The translations under genes were made by a program, and so were the position numbers. Shown piece after piece: positions 23,800-33,306 of a stretch of DNA of 64,000 nt. The first letter of the stretch is position 1; each line of letters begins with the position of its first letter. The notes under the pieces are model-generated. The model was given only the letters and a program-made list of their open reading frames with translations. It was not told where the DNA came from and made no database searches. This DNA comes from Episyrphus balteatus. Lineage: Eukaryota > Arthropoda > Insecta > Diptera > Syrphidae. The DNA is taken from the NCBI RefSeq assembly GCF_945859705.1, contig NC_079135.1, positions 24,740,501-24,804,500 on the forward strand. The letters run 5' to 3'.

Positions 23800-25700
23800 A
23801 TGGTGTTAGCGTTACCTGTTACCAAAAAAAAAAAAAAAAAACTTAAACCAAATCACATCAAAATGCAAGTCCTTGACTGCTTTGTGTTAGGTAGGTATAC
23901 AAAAAAAAAAAAATCACAATATTTCAGTTTGGATATCGATTGGCTGAGATCTGGAGTCCTATTTCAGTTATGTGATTTCCATTCTATTCCCAATACAAAA
24001 AACTTTCAAAAAAAAAAAAAAAAAAGATTCCTTTTAAGTCTCGACAAACAACAATAACACGTCCTAGAATGTTGAGAGTGGGAGTTTGGATAGATGGATA
24101 AGTGAGGGAACAAAAAAACTTTTTAAGATGATACCCTTGAGAGGTATCCTTCTTCGAAATATTCACCCGAAAATACCCGCAACACCCGTAACACCTGTTC
24201 AACAGGTAGGTGGTGCTTCTTCTCGATTCGACTTTTTTTTGGGGATGTTTTTGAATGAGTATGTGTGTGTGTGTGTCTGAAGGGGGGGGGGATATACTAA
24301 ACAGGAATAAAATGTGAACAGGAGCTTTTTTTTTGTCCACATAAAGAAATATAATACCATCAACAGGTGAATAATAGATTCGCCAAGGATTTCCAATTTC
24401 ATCGCGCGTCTCTTTTTTTTTCTCAACAAGAAGGACCAAAATCAGGACGAGGACGTAGACGAGAAGGATATGAAAAGACGACAACGAAAATTCGTAGCTC
24501 TTCGGTTGTAATCATATTGTGCACCAGTTTTCATATTTTTTTTTTGGGAATATTTTAGTGACTGACACTGGTGTCTGCTAAGATTTCTTTCCTTGTGTCT
24601 CCATGAAGCCAAAAAGGAAAAAAAAAAAAGAAAAATATGAAAATACAAAAAAAAAAAAATAAAAATTGTACCAGAATATTTAAATTTAATCTTATTTGGT
24701 TTTATGATTTCTTCGTCTTAGGCACTTTTCGACTTGGAAAAAGAAAGAACGATATGGCTTTCTGTCTCTATTCTATAAATGCCATAACACCAGGAAACGA
24801 AAAACAGGTGGAAGGACTATATAAAAAAAGCCTGGGAACTGGGAATATATCTCACAGATTAAGGGGAGCATAAATGGGAAATTTGATTTTTGTTGATCCT
24901 GCTTGCGTGTGGAGGAATGAGGAACCATCCCAACTCAAGCCATAAGACCTCGTCCTTAAATGAAAATGGAGGATGATTTTCTTAAAGGAAAATTTAATTA
25001 TATATCCAAAAGGTGGTGGTGGTGGTGTTGAAATGGGTTTCCCTTCTTTTTCGGTTGGTTTGGGAAACGTGCCTCAATTGAAATGAAGGAGAATAAATTC
25101 GGTCGTTTTTTTTTTTGTTGTTGTTCATTGTTGTTGTTTTTGTTTAATATTTTTGGCTTCTTTGTTGATAGGGAAGACCTGTTACGCAGTTATGTACTTT
25201 GGGATAAGTTAGTTAAGGTTTATGCAGCAGAAGAGAAAGTACGTTATAGTGAAATTAAAGTTTAAATTAATTTGAAAGAATGAGGGTTTGTTTTTTTTTT
25301 TTTTTTTTACTTATAGCAAAGAAGTTTGTTGTTTTTCGTTCTTAGAACAAAGCAGGGTAAAGATTGGAAGAAGAATTAAAATGCTTTTGTTTTAAAGGTA
25401 ATTTCTTTGATCTTCTAGAGCTTTGATTGATGTTATAATCGAAATTTAAATTGAAGTTCCGTGATAAAAAGGTGTTTTGAGAAGAAAAATGATAAGTGTC
25501 TATTAATAAAGACGGTGATTGGAAAATGTAAAAGCTATATGCGAAACACTTTATTCAAATGACAGACATTTGATGTCATCAAGATTAATATATCCCAAGT
25601 AAGTGTGGGATGCTAGAGAATGATCAAAGAAAGGTAAAAAGGTCACAGGTATAGTTGCTATTGTAGTTGAAGGCTAAGTGTCGTAAATGTAAAATTTTAA
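23800..25700. other. Island with microsatellites; no exon supported
   Basis: Many A-runs and T-runs (e.g. 23823-23840), GTGTGTGTGTGTGT near 24262, GGGGGGGGG near 24283, GGTGGTGGTGGTGGTG at 25013 and a long T-run near 25290. Overlapping short frames in this block come from simple repeats. The non-repetitive text (24690-25060) looks single-copy. Confidence 0.3.
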
Positions 25701-25857
25701 TTTAAATAACATTTATTACGAGTAAACTTAAATAAGGTCTATGTGTGAAAAAATTTTATGCTTCTTTATAGAACAATTTTGCTTTTGATATTGTGAGCTT
25801 GATACTGTGTTCCATGCATTACTGGCTTATTGCTTCACCACCATCAGTGAATAATTA

Positions 25858-26799
25858 CACTGGTCAGCAAAATTTCTCCTTTTATATGTTTTATGAAGTT
25901 TCTCAACTGTATTTTACTGTTTTCACATCGCTTATTTCAAATCTACCCTCAGTTTTTTTTCTATTAGCTCTAGTTTGGGAGATACAGTTACTTCAAATGT
26001 ATAGAGAAAAATCGATTGTAGAGATTTTATAACAAAAATATCTCGAAAACGTGATCTAATAGAGAAATTCTGCTTTCGGATTCGAGTTCAACACACCCAA
26101 AACCTCTGGAAAAGTATTATTGTGTTCCTGTAACAAAAACACAGCTAGCTAGGGAAATGCTAACAAAGTAGCAAAAAATCGATTACACTGGTCGGCAACG
26201 GATATAGAGCAAGAACCAAACCCTACTTTTCGAGAGGAATTTTGTGTGCTGAGTCCGAATCTGAAGTCAAAATTTCACTGGCACGTCACGTTTTTGAAAT
26301 AATTGAATATTAATAGGTCATCATTGACATCGAATTACATCACCGTTAATTTTTTTTTTTTGTAAAACTGCTTATGCAATCTCAAAACGCCGCCATATCA
26401 ACACGTCCTAAAGGTATTTATATTTTTTCAAAATTATTTTTTCTCTCAAAGATATTGAAAAAAGAAATTTATGATAGATATTTCAAAATCTTGATTATTT
26501 TTTTCAAAGTAATGAATGGTTTTTTGAATCAATTCCATCTTGAGTCTTCTGATTTGGACTTATAAAGAGCAACATATTACGGAAAATATATATTTTTGAC
26601 TAAACATAAAAAAACTCAATTAAAAATTAGTTTTTGAAGCTTTATAGCGAAAATAGTGATGAGTATAGCTCAAAAACTAGACGTGATAGAAAAAATCTGT
26701 AGGTACATAGTTTTGAATTCATCACACTAAAGTCAATCAAAATCACCTTATAAAGTTCTTGCTCCCGACTTTTTTTTAGTTTTTTGCCGACCAGTGTTA
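25858..26799. mobile_element. Outer CACTGGTCAGCAA element, partial, hosting a nested relative
   Basis: A second left terminus, TTACACTGGTCAGCAAAA, lies at 25855-25872. Text around 25990-26050 (ATCGATTGTAGAGATTTTAT, ATCTCGAAAACGTGATC) is echoed just after the nested element at 26800-26860 (CGAGATTTTTTAACGG, ATATCGAAAACGCGAGC). No partner right end was found, so its own extent is uncertain. Confidence 0.4.
26186..26796. mobile_element. CACTGGTCGGCAA TIR element with TTA duplication (Harbinger-like MITE)
   Basis: Terminal inverted repeats CACTGGTCGGCAA (26186) and TTGCCGACCAGTG (26784-26796) bound 611 bp with no coding sequence. TTA lies immediately outside both ends (26183-26185 and 26797-26799). 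A 3-bp TTA/TAA duplication is typical of PIF/Harbinger transposons; a Tc1/mariner origin is the alternative. Confidence 0.7.
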
Positions 26800-27066
26800 T
26801 CGAGATTTTTTAACGGCAATAGTTAGATATATCGAAAACGCGAGCTGATAGAAAACGGATAAATTCATCAAACTTAGTAAAAACAAAACCCTTGTTGCCC
26901 ATTGTTATGAATAGTAGCAGCTACTTAAGTTGAAGTCCAATAAGAACTTTAATAGGTAAGTGTTTTAAACATTAAATATGACCAGGACTATAACGTTTTA
27001 CGAGTCAGTTTAAAAAAAGAAGATTTTAAAACTTCAAATTCGAAAACCCAAATGAATAAGAAAGAA

Positions 27067-27484
27067 CTATCGATAATTAGTAACTGAATGATTTGAACTA
27101 TCGAATAGTTCATTCATTCGAATAAAAACTATCGAATAAAACTATTCAAATGAAAAAAACTATCGTTTAAGAAAACTATTCGAATGAAAAAACTATCGAA
27201 TAAAAAAAACTATTCAAATAAAAAACTATCGTTTAAGAAAACTATTCAAATGAAAAAAACTATCGTTTAAGAAAAAACTATCGAACAAAAAAAATATCGT
27301 TTAAGAAAACTATTCAAATGAAGAAACTATCGAATAAAAAACTATCGAATGAAAAAAACTATTCGAATGAAAATAGTAACTAAAAAAATGAATGAATGAA
27401 TTAATGATTTAAAACTATCGAATGAATGAATATTTTGCAATTATCGATAGTTTGATAGTTTTTATTCGATAGTTCCCATCACTA
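27067..27484. mobile_element. hAT-like satellite element, left end degraded
   Basis: A tandem array of AACTATCGAATGAAAA / AACTATTCGAATGAAAA units closes with GATAGTTCCCATCACTA at 27468-27484. That is the inverse of the TAGTGATGGGAACTATC end of the complete element at 50090. The left TAGTGATGGG terminus is missing, and the array starts inside the subterminal region. No target duplication is recoverable. Confidence 0.7.
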
Positions 27485-27789
27485 TTTCAAATGCTAGATT
27501 TGAACAAAGTGGATTTATAACATTTAAAGAGAGTACCTATAGCAAATAGTGAATGAAATGCCATGTTCCTTAATGTACTTACAGTTCGATAGAAAATCGC
27601 GAAACAATTCTTTATGATTTGATTATTTACTGGCGCTGCTGGATTCTAGGTGCGTAGGCAGATTTTAATTCAGCAACTTTACTTGAACTGGCGACAGTTT
27701 AACAAATGAACACAAGATTTCAATTTCTAATTTTGGCAATTTATTTTAAAATGCCTAAATGTGACCAATTATTTCCTTGTTTTATGAAA

Positions 27790-27806
27790 TACAGGGTGTC
27801 CCAAAA
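27790..27806 (+). other. TACAGGGTGTCCC terminus-like motif
   Basis: TACAGGGTGTCCCAAAA is the inverse of the motif at 17919-17933 and similar to GGAACACCCTGTA at 44412. It looks like the outer end of a Tc1/mariner-type element with no recognisable partner here. Confidence 0.35.
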
Positions 27807-28581
27807 TATGGTAGGCCAAATTAAGGGCTCTATGAATTTGGTAACTTGTTCATTACAAATCCTAAGGTACGGTTTTAAATTCGATTGAATGCAGTTATTT
27901 TGAAAAATTTGAAAGCAACACCGCAAAAATAATTGTATTGTGTGACAATGGTTTATTGTTTGAGTAACGGTCTATGTTATTGCAGTTTGTTTTTCAAAAA
28001 AGTAGGTAGGTATAAAAGTTTCCAAAGTCGAAGTTAAATCGAAAAATATTACCATTTGAATTCAACCAAACAGGGTTTACCAGATCAAAAAACAAACGTT
28101 TGATCATATTTTCTGTTCTCCAGTTTTTTTTTTTTATGATAAATATTTTTCTTGATAAATTACAAAATTAACAACAATATTTTGTGCTTAAAGTTAAACC
28201 AAACAGGAGTGAATTATCCAACGAACATAATATATACCTAGTAAAAAAAAATGATTTTGTCAAATGATCCAAATTTCTTTTTTTAATCTATGAGTTTTGA
28301 ATTTGTTATACGACTAACGACCTTCCCAAGTAACAATTTGGCTTGCATAAGGTCCAATTTTTTCGATTCGACAAGCTTTAGTTTGCATAGGTTTCGTTTA
28401 AGGCTTAATTACGCAAGTCAACCATTTTGGAAAGAAAGGAGGTCTGCTTAAGACTACCTAGAAGTGTTTACAGGAAGCTTTGCAAATTTTAGTTAAAGAA
28501 GGCCTTCTTAAGACCTTTTTGAAACGTTCTAAGGAAGACTCGTATTTTTAAGTGACAGAAGACCTGTTCCAAGAGGTTCTT

Positions 28582-28672
28582 TTAAGTATGCAATGCTTTT
28601 ATCTTTTAAGTATGCAATATTTTTTCTTTTAAGTATGCAATGTTTTTTCTTAAAAGTATGCAATTTTTCTAG
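28582..28672. repeat. Tandem TTTTAAGTATGCAAT units (x4)
   Basis: Four copies of about 22 bp (CTTTTAAGTATGCAATGTTT and variants) in direct orientation inside the TIR element. Confidence 0.85.
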
Positions 28673-28751
28673 TGCATTCGAAAAAAAAACCTTGCATTTC
28701 AATGTGAGGTATCAAGTAGCTCCCTTTTTTCCACTCATCTTTAATGTTCGA

Positions 28752-28817
28752 GTGTGGCCTACTGGTAGAGTGCTGCGCTGGTATGCGGAGGTAAGTGAGA
28801 TCGATTCCTGGCCGGGC
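28752..28817 (+). other. tRNA-like / SINE-head sequence
   Basis: An A-box-like TGGCCTACTGGTAGAGTGC lies at 28755-28773 and a B-box-like GAGATCGATTCCTGG at 28797-28811. CGC and GCG at the anticodon-arm position can pair only weakly. Spacing and wording resemble a tRNA head, but the acceptor stem does not close, so it is called tRNA-derived rather than a tRNA gene. Confidence 0.45.
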
Positions 28818-29259
28818 AATTTTATGAAATTAAAAAATGTGTTCTCGTTCAATTCAAATAAAATTCTTCCCATTTCAGAACAACAGAAAAAGCATTGCAA
28901 TGGTCGAAAAGAAGAAAAACAAAATAGAAAAAAATTAAAAGAAAAATAAAGAAAATTCAACATCTTATAACAACTTCTATAAGGCCTTATTATAATATCC
29001 AATTATAATGATTATTTCCTTAGCGAAGCTATAGCCTCGCTTAAATGTTTCGTTGTTTGGTGAAAAGCCCTGCATAAGGTCGTTTTACGCTGTTCGTCAC
29101 AAGCTATTAGCTTGTGGATTGCCTGTGGAGGAAGGTCTTAGGGAAATTCGGTAATGTGCGCCAAAATGATTTGCATAAGACTTGTCCTTCTTCTTAAACA
29201 AGTCACAAAATAGTTTGCATTGAACCTTATGCAAGTTAAATTGTTACTTGGATTCTATG

Positions 29260-29940
29260 ACCGAATGCTCAATATAACAGTTAGTCTGAGCCATTGCGAT
29301 GACCTACGTTTGCCTTCATGTAGGTATGAGATAAAAAGAGCATCAAAAGTACTATTTTTCTTAAAATTGTTATCACAGACTGTAACGGGTGTGATATAGT
29401 TACTTCAATTTGGATCATGGTGTTGTGTGCTATTCACTAAATAAGGTTTTAAATAGCCTAAAAACCTAATGTATTTAGTTACATTTTGTTAACCTGTCTT
29501 TCAATGTTACAATCTTCTAAGATTAGATTTAACGGGTGTTACGTCAATCGATTCTGTCTACTTCGATGACTTTAAGAAGATATATTGTAGACTTTTGAAT
29601 GAAAAGTCGTGGATATCGTATTCAATAAGAAAAGAGATTTTATTACGTTTCCAGTAAGCATAATATAAAATTAAACTTATATTAAAATTTTAAAGTAAAA
29701 GGTACATTTAAGTATTGAAATACCGTCATTTAATTTTTTAAACGTTCATTTTCATTTTTTTTTTTCCTAAAGTGGTCAACTTGCATGGAATTACCCTTAT
29801 TAGTGGGGGGTAGCCACTTAAAATCTTAAAATGAATTAATTTTAAATGAATGCTATATTATTGAAAAAGCTTAAAATTTTTCAAGTCGATTCCCTAATGT
29901 TATAATATCGACCTTCAAAAACCACTGTAAATCAAATTTA
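29260..29940. other. AT-rich DNA, nothing recognised
   Basis: No repeat partner, exon or RNA structure seen. Confidence 0.4.
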
Positions 29941-31430
29941 TTTTTTAAATCACCCTCAAACTACCTACACATACTCGTATATATGATTGCTCGCCTATTT
30001 ATTATTTAATGGAAAAATAATTTCTAATAACAAATCCCATTTAACGATTCAAAACGACACTTTGCAAGCTTACACACACAATCCCCGCAATTTATTACAT
30101 ATTTTAGTAGTAAATCCCTTCGAAACCCATGAGGGACACAACCCCGATGTGATAAAGCAACAGCAGGCAGCACAGCTTCTAAAAAAAAATATAAATAACA
30201 AATAAAAACAAAAAAAAAGAAAAGCAACAAAAAATAATAAAAAAAAAAACCTGAACAGGATTTTGACATCGAAACATTATGTATTAATTTATTTATTCCA
30301 TGAAAAAGGATATGCTACTTATATCCTCATGGCACAGCCATGCCCGTTTTCGTGTTTCATATATACATATTCACTCGCCAACTTAACTCAACTTGAGGCC
30401 CAATATCTAACACGAAACTGAAACACCCTCATTTGTATGTTTCTCAGGCAAACTTTTGCCTAAACTTGAAGGATAACACTTGAATGTATCAAAAATTGAT
30501 CGGTGCTCATGTCCTGATTGCTATGCGTAACTGACAACACTATAAAGGGGATACCTTCAAAGCTATTATCATAAATTATACATACACAACCGCACTTCTA
30601 CCATATTGGCACCGTGTTGGTCGGTCGGATGGGTGATATGCTTCGTCCCCTCATTTGTTGCATGACCATCTTTCAGGATGGATCCTTTGCGATGGGATAA
30701 ACCTTTCCATAAAGCTCTGCGAAGGTCGGTCGGGCTCTGACAAGAGTTTTGGGTTAAAATCCACACCTCCCGAAATCCCCACCTTTGGATAATAATCAAA
30801 AATTCATGCAAATCGTAAAAGGACCAAAAGACGAAGATGTGTAGCTAGCGCAGATGACGTTCACTATCATACACAGCATCACAGAGATAGTTAACAAATC
30901 AATTTGGATGCCGAGTTTTCGGCTTTAAATCCCCGACTTAGCCTTCGATGTATGTGTAGTGAAAACCAACCACCGCAACCTGTTGTTTCCTATTTTGATG
31001 CCGATACCAACTTGATGGCCTGGCTAAGGCTGAGTTGCAAACATTCAGTACACATCACGAGAGGTAGATTAGATATATACAAAAAGGATATCTCATATCC
31101 TGGGCATCATGTTCATTTGCCTTTTAGTGCTTGCGTGTGTGTGTGTGCTCTTTAACATCTATAAATATTTTGGGGTTTTAGTTTGTTTGCCCCTGTCACT
31201 CTGCCGCTGTCTCTCGGGAAAGTATCTAAACGCCATTTGCCACATTTCCCTCTTAGCCCAATGGAAAACCTACTTAAAAAGGCTCCAACTTAATGGTGCG
31301 CGTGTTTTTGTTTGAAGGCTCATTTATATGACTTTCCTGGGAGCGAGAATTTATTTATTATTATTATATCTTTGTTTGGCCCCGGCAACACAATATGGCT
31401 TTGGTTAAAACTTTTCTCCAGGAAATCTAT
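29940..31430. other. Single-copy-looking island, candidate regulatory DNA
   Basis: Less AT-rich, with GTGTGTGTGTGTG at about 31135 and unrepeated text at 30360-31330. Short overlapping frames near 30569-31315 show no codon-like structure or recognised domain. Host non-coding DNA is the simplest reading. Confidence 0.3.
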
Positions 31431-31819
31431 AAAAAAAAAATATTTTGGAGCACGTGGAGTATTTGTTAGTCATTGATTTTTGGTTCGATCTAATGATAGT
31501 CTATGACTTTGAAATCATGGGGCTTTTTGAGAATCGATATTGACTTTGGTATACATCCAACTAACGTGAAACACATTATAAGACAATGAAATTTGTTTTG
31601 ATTATGAAAAAGCTTGTTATTTTTATTTTTTAATTTTATCTAATAACTAAGATATCATGGATATATTTATGTTAAAATCATAAGATCTCCAAAGTCTAAA
31701 CTTTATCATTGATTGAGTTTGTTTAAGCTCAATTTTTATAACATTATTTATTCTCAGCATCAGAAAAAAACGCCCATACATGGGGTTAAGCCTTGACGTG
31801 CCGGATTTGTGACTAGCAG

Positions 31820-31857
31820 GCGCGGATCTAGACATTTGGTTTGGGGGGGGGGGGGGT
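31820..31857. other. hAT-type terminus-like motif and G-run
   Basis: CAGGCGCGGATCTAGACATT is followed by a run of about 14 G residues. CAG...GCGGATC followed by a G-run resembles the end of hAT-type non-autonomous elements as I recall them. No opposite end was found within the window. Confidence 0.3.
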
Positions 31858-32419
31858 CACAGGATTAAAATAACTTACCTAAAAAATAATCAAAAAAATG
31901 GTCAAGTGCTCAAAATATATGCTAAATTAACATGCAAAAGCTCTACCTATCCAAAATCTTAGATCAAATGTATTTTCAAGAGGATTTTGTTTCAGAGCTT
32001 AAATTAAGCTCTGCATACATATAAGTAGCCAACTTGATTTATTTTATTATGAAGAGTTTTTTGAAACATACAAAAAAAATTAAAAAAATCACGATTCAAA
32101 ATATAGTCAGTAGGCGATTTACTGTAATTGCTTACACACTAAGGCCGTTTATGAATTGGGTTAGATATTTAGCCGAGGCTAAGTTTTCGACAATAATTTT
32201 TGAATACAAACATTTTCAGCTGTCAAACATTTACCCTGCTCTGAGACCCGGTTAAATTTTTATCTTCAGAGGAAACATTTTTTGCAGAAGGAAAAAAATT
32301 GTAAGTGAATGTAAACGTAAAAACAAAATTCACAAGTCGACGCTTGGTAGAAGTTTGTAAATTGTAGGTAAATATTTAAAAAAGTTAATTCTTTTGTTTT
32401 GCAACTAAGAAAATACTTA

Positions 32420-32560
32420 GGGTTGGGGTCAAAATTCTGCCGGGGTAAGAATTCTTTTTTTCAAAATTCTGCTGATCGAAATTCTGCTTTCAAAATTGTG
32501 CTTTTCAAAATTCTGTTTTTAAAAACTCTGCTTTTCAAAATTCTGTCTTACAAAATTTTT
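32420..32560 (+). mobile_element. Foldback-like element, left arm
   Basis: Begins GGGTTGGGGTCAAAATTCTG, the inverse of the right terminus of the element at 18255-18803. It continues with CAAAATTCTGCTTT-type tandem units (32456-32555). The LINE at 32573-36640 follows, so this arm is separated from right-arm material at 36651-36676 and 37090-37196. Confidence 0.7.
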
Positions 32561-32572
32561 CAAACAATTTAA

Positions 32573-33301
32573 AATAACAATAACTCAACTAATAACAAAA
32601 TTTCTGAATCCGTTCTCAAACTTTCAAATGAAGTTGAGAATTTATTAACAATAAGCAATAATAATTTTGATGAAAGCAACAATCATTTCGCAGCTTTGGA
32701 GAATGAGTTAAAAAGTACCAAAGATAGTTTAAATAAATTGATCAATATTGAAATTTCTAATTCCACGATTCCCACTACCAACCAAACTTCGGTCAATGCT
32801 CTTGAAAACCCTGTTTCAATGTCTATTCAGGAAGAAATGCAGTTTCATGTTCACAACAATAATCTTACAATAAACACTGAAAGTTTATCTAATAATAACA
32901 TCAATGTAAACTCAATTCAAACTCAAAACCCAACCAACATCACTTTGCCTATTGCTAATACTAATTCTCCAGTAAACATATTTCAACCTAGAGTTGTACC
33001 CTGTCCCAAAAATATATTTATCTCTAAATTTGATATTTCAACATCTCATACAGACATTTTAGATCACATTAAGTCTGTCCTTATTAAAAATAACGTTTCT
33101 AATGACCTAAACTTAGTGAAATGTAAAAACATTACTAGGTCTAATGGAAGAGTAGCATCATTTAAAGTTTCAGTTCCCGAACCTATGTTTAATTTGTTGA
33201 TGCACCCTTCATCATGGCCTGATAACACATTTATTCAAGAATTTGTAAACAAAAACACACAAGGGTCAAAAATCCATTTAAATGCAGCTCCAAAAAACTA
33301 A
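32573..33301 (+). CDS. LINE ORF1 (gag-like), 5'-truncated
   Basis: The frame is open from 32573, just after an in-frame TAA, to the TAA at 33299-33301, with no natural start because the element is truncated. The N-terminal part is Asn/Ser/Leu/Glu rich with heptad-like leucines (VLKLSNEVENLLT, then FAALENELKSTKDSLNKL), suggesting a coiled coil for trimer or oligomer formation. The C-terminal part (KNIFISKFDISTSHTDIL through FKVSVPEPMFNLLMHPSSWP) fits the RRM-like/C-terminal domain of ORF1 in CR1-type LINEs. The expected role is binding LINE RNA. No CCHC knuckle is seen. ORF2 follows 5 bp after the stop, in a different frame. Confidence 0.65.
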   Translation, partial: NNNNSTNNKISESVLKLSNEVENLLTISNNNFDESNNHFAALENELKSTKDSLNKLINIEISNSTIPTTNQTSVNALENPVSMSIQEEMQFHVHNNNLTINTESLSNNNINVNSIQTQNPTNITLPIANTNSPVNIFQPRVVPCPKNIFISKFDISTSHTDILDHIKSVLIKNNVSNDLNLVKCKNITRSNGRVASFKVSVPEPMFNLLMHPSSWPDNTFIQEFVNKNTQGSKIHLNAAPKN

Positions 33302-33306
33302 TATGC

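Larger units (their letters stand above)
28326..29251. mobile_element. CCAAGTAACAATTT TIR element (about 0.93 kb)
   Basis: The left end CCAAGTAACAATTTGGCTTG followed by CATAAGG (28326) is matched inversely by CCTTATGCAAGTTAAATTG with TTACTTGG (29225-29251). The internal text repeats AAGACCT/AGGTCT and CTTAAG words. A tRNA-like module (28752-28817) and four tandem TTTTAAGTATGCAAT units (28582-28672) lie inside. No convincing target duplication and no coding sequence. Confidence 0.65.

Noticed and set aside
23984..24484. Minus-strand frame of 166 codons
   Set aside because: It runs through A/T homopolymers and GT repeats, has no domain or codon-like composition and overlaps open frames on the other strand.
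32696..32698. TTG as the start of LINE ORF1
   Set aside because: The frame is open back to 32573 with matching coiled-coil residues. The true start has been lost by 5' truncation.
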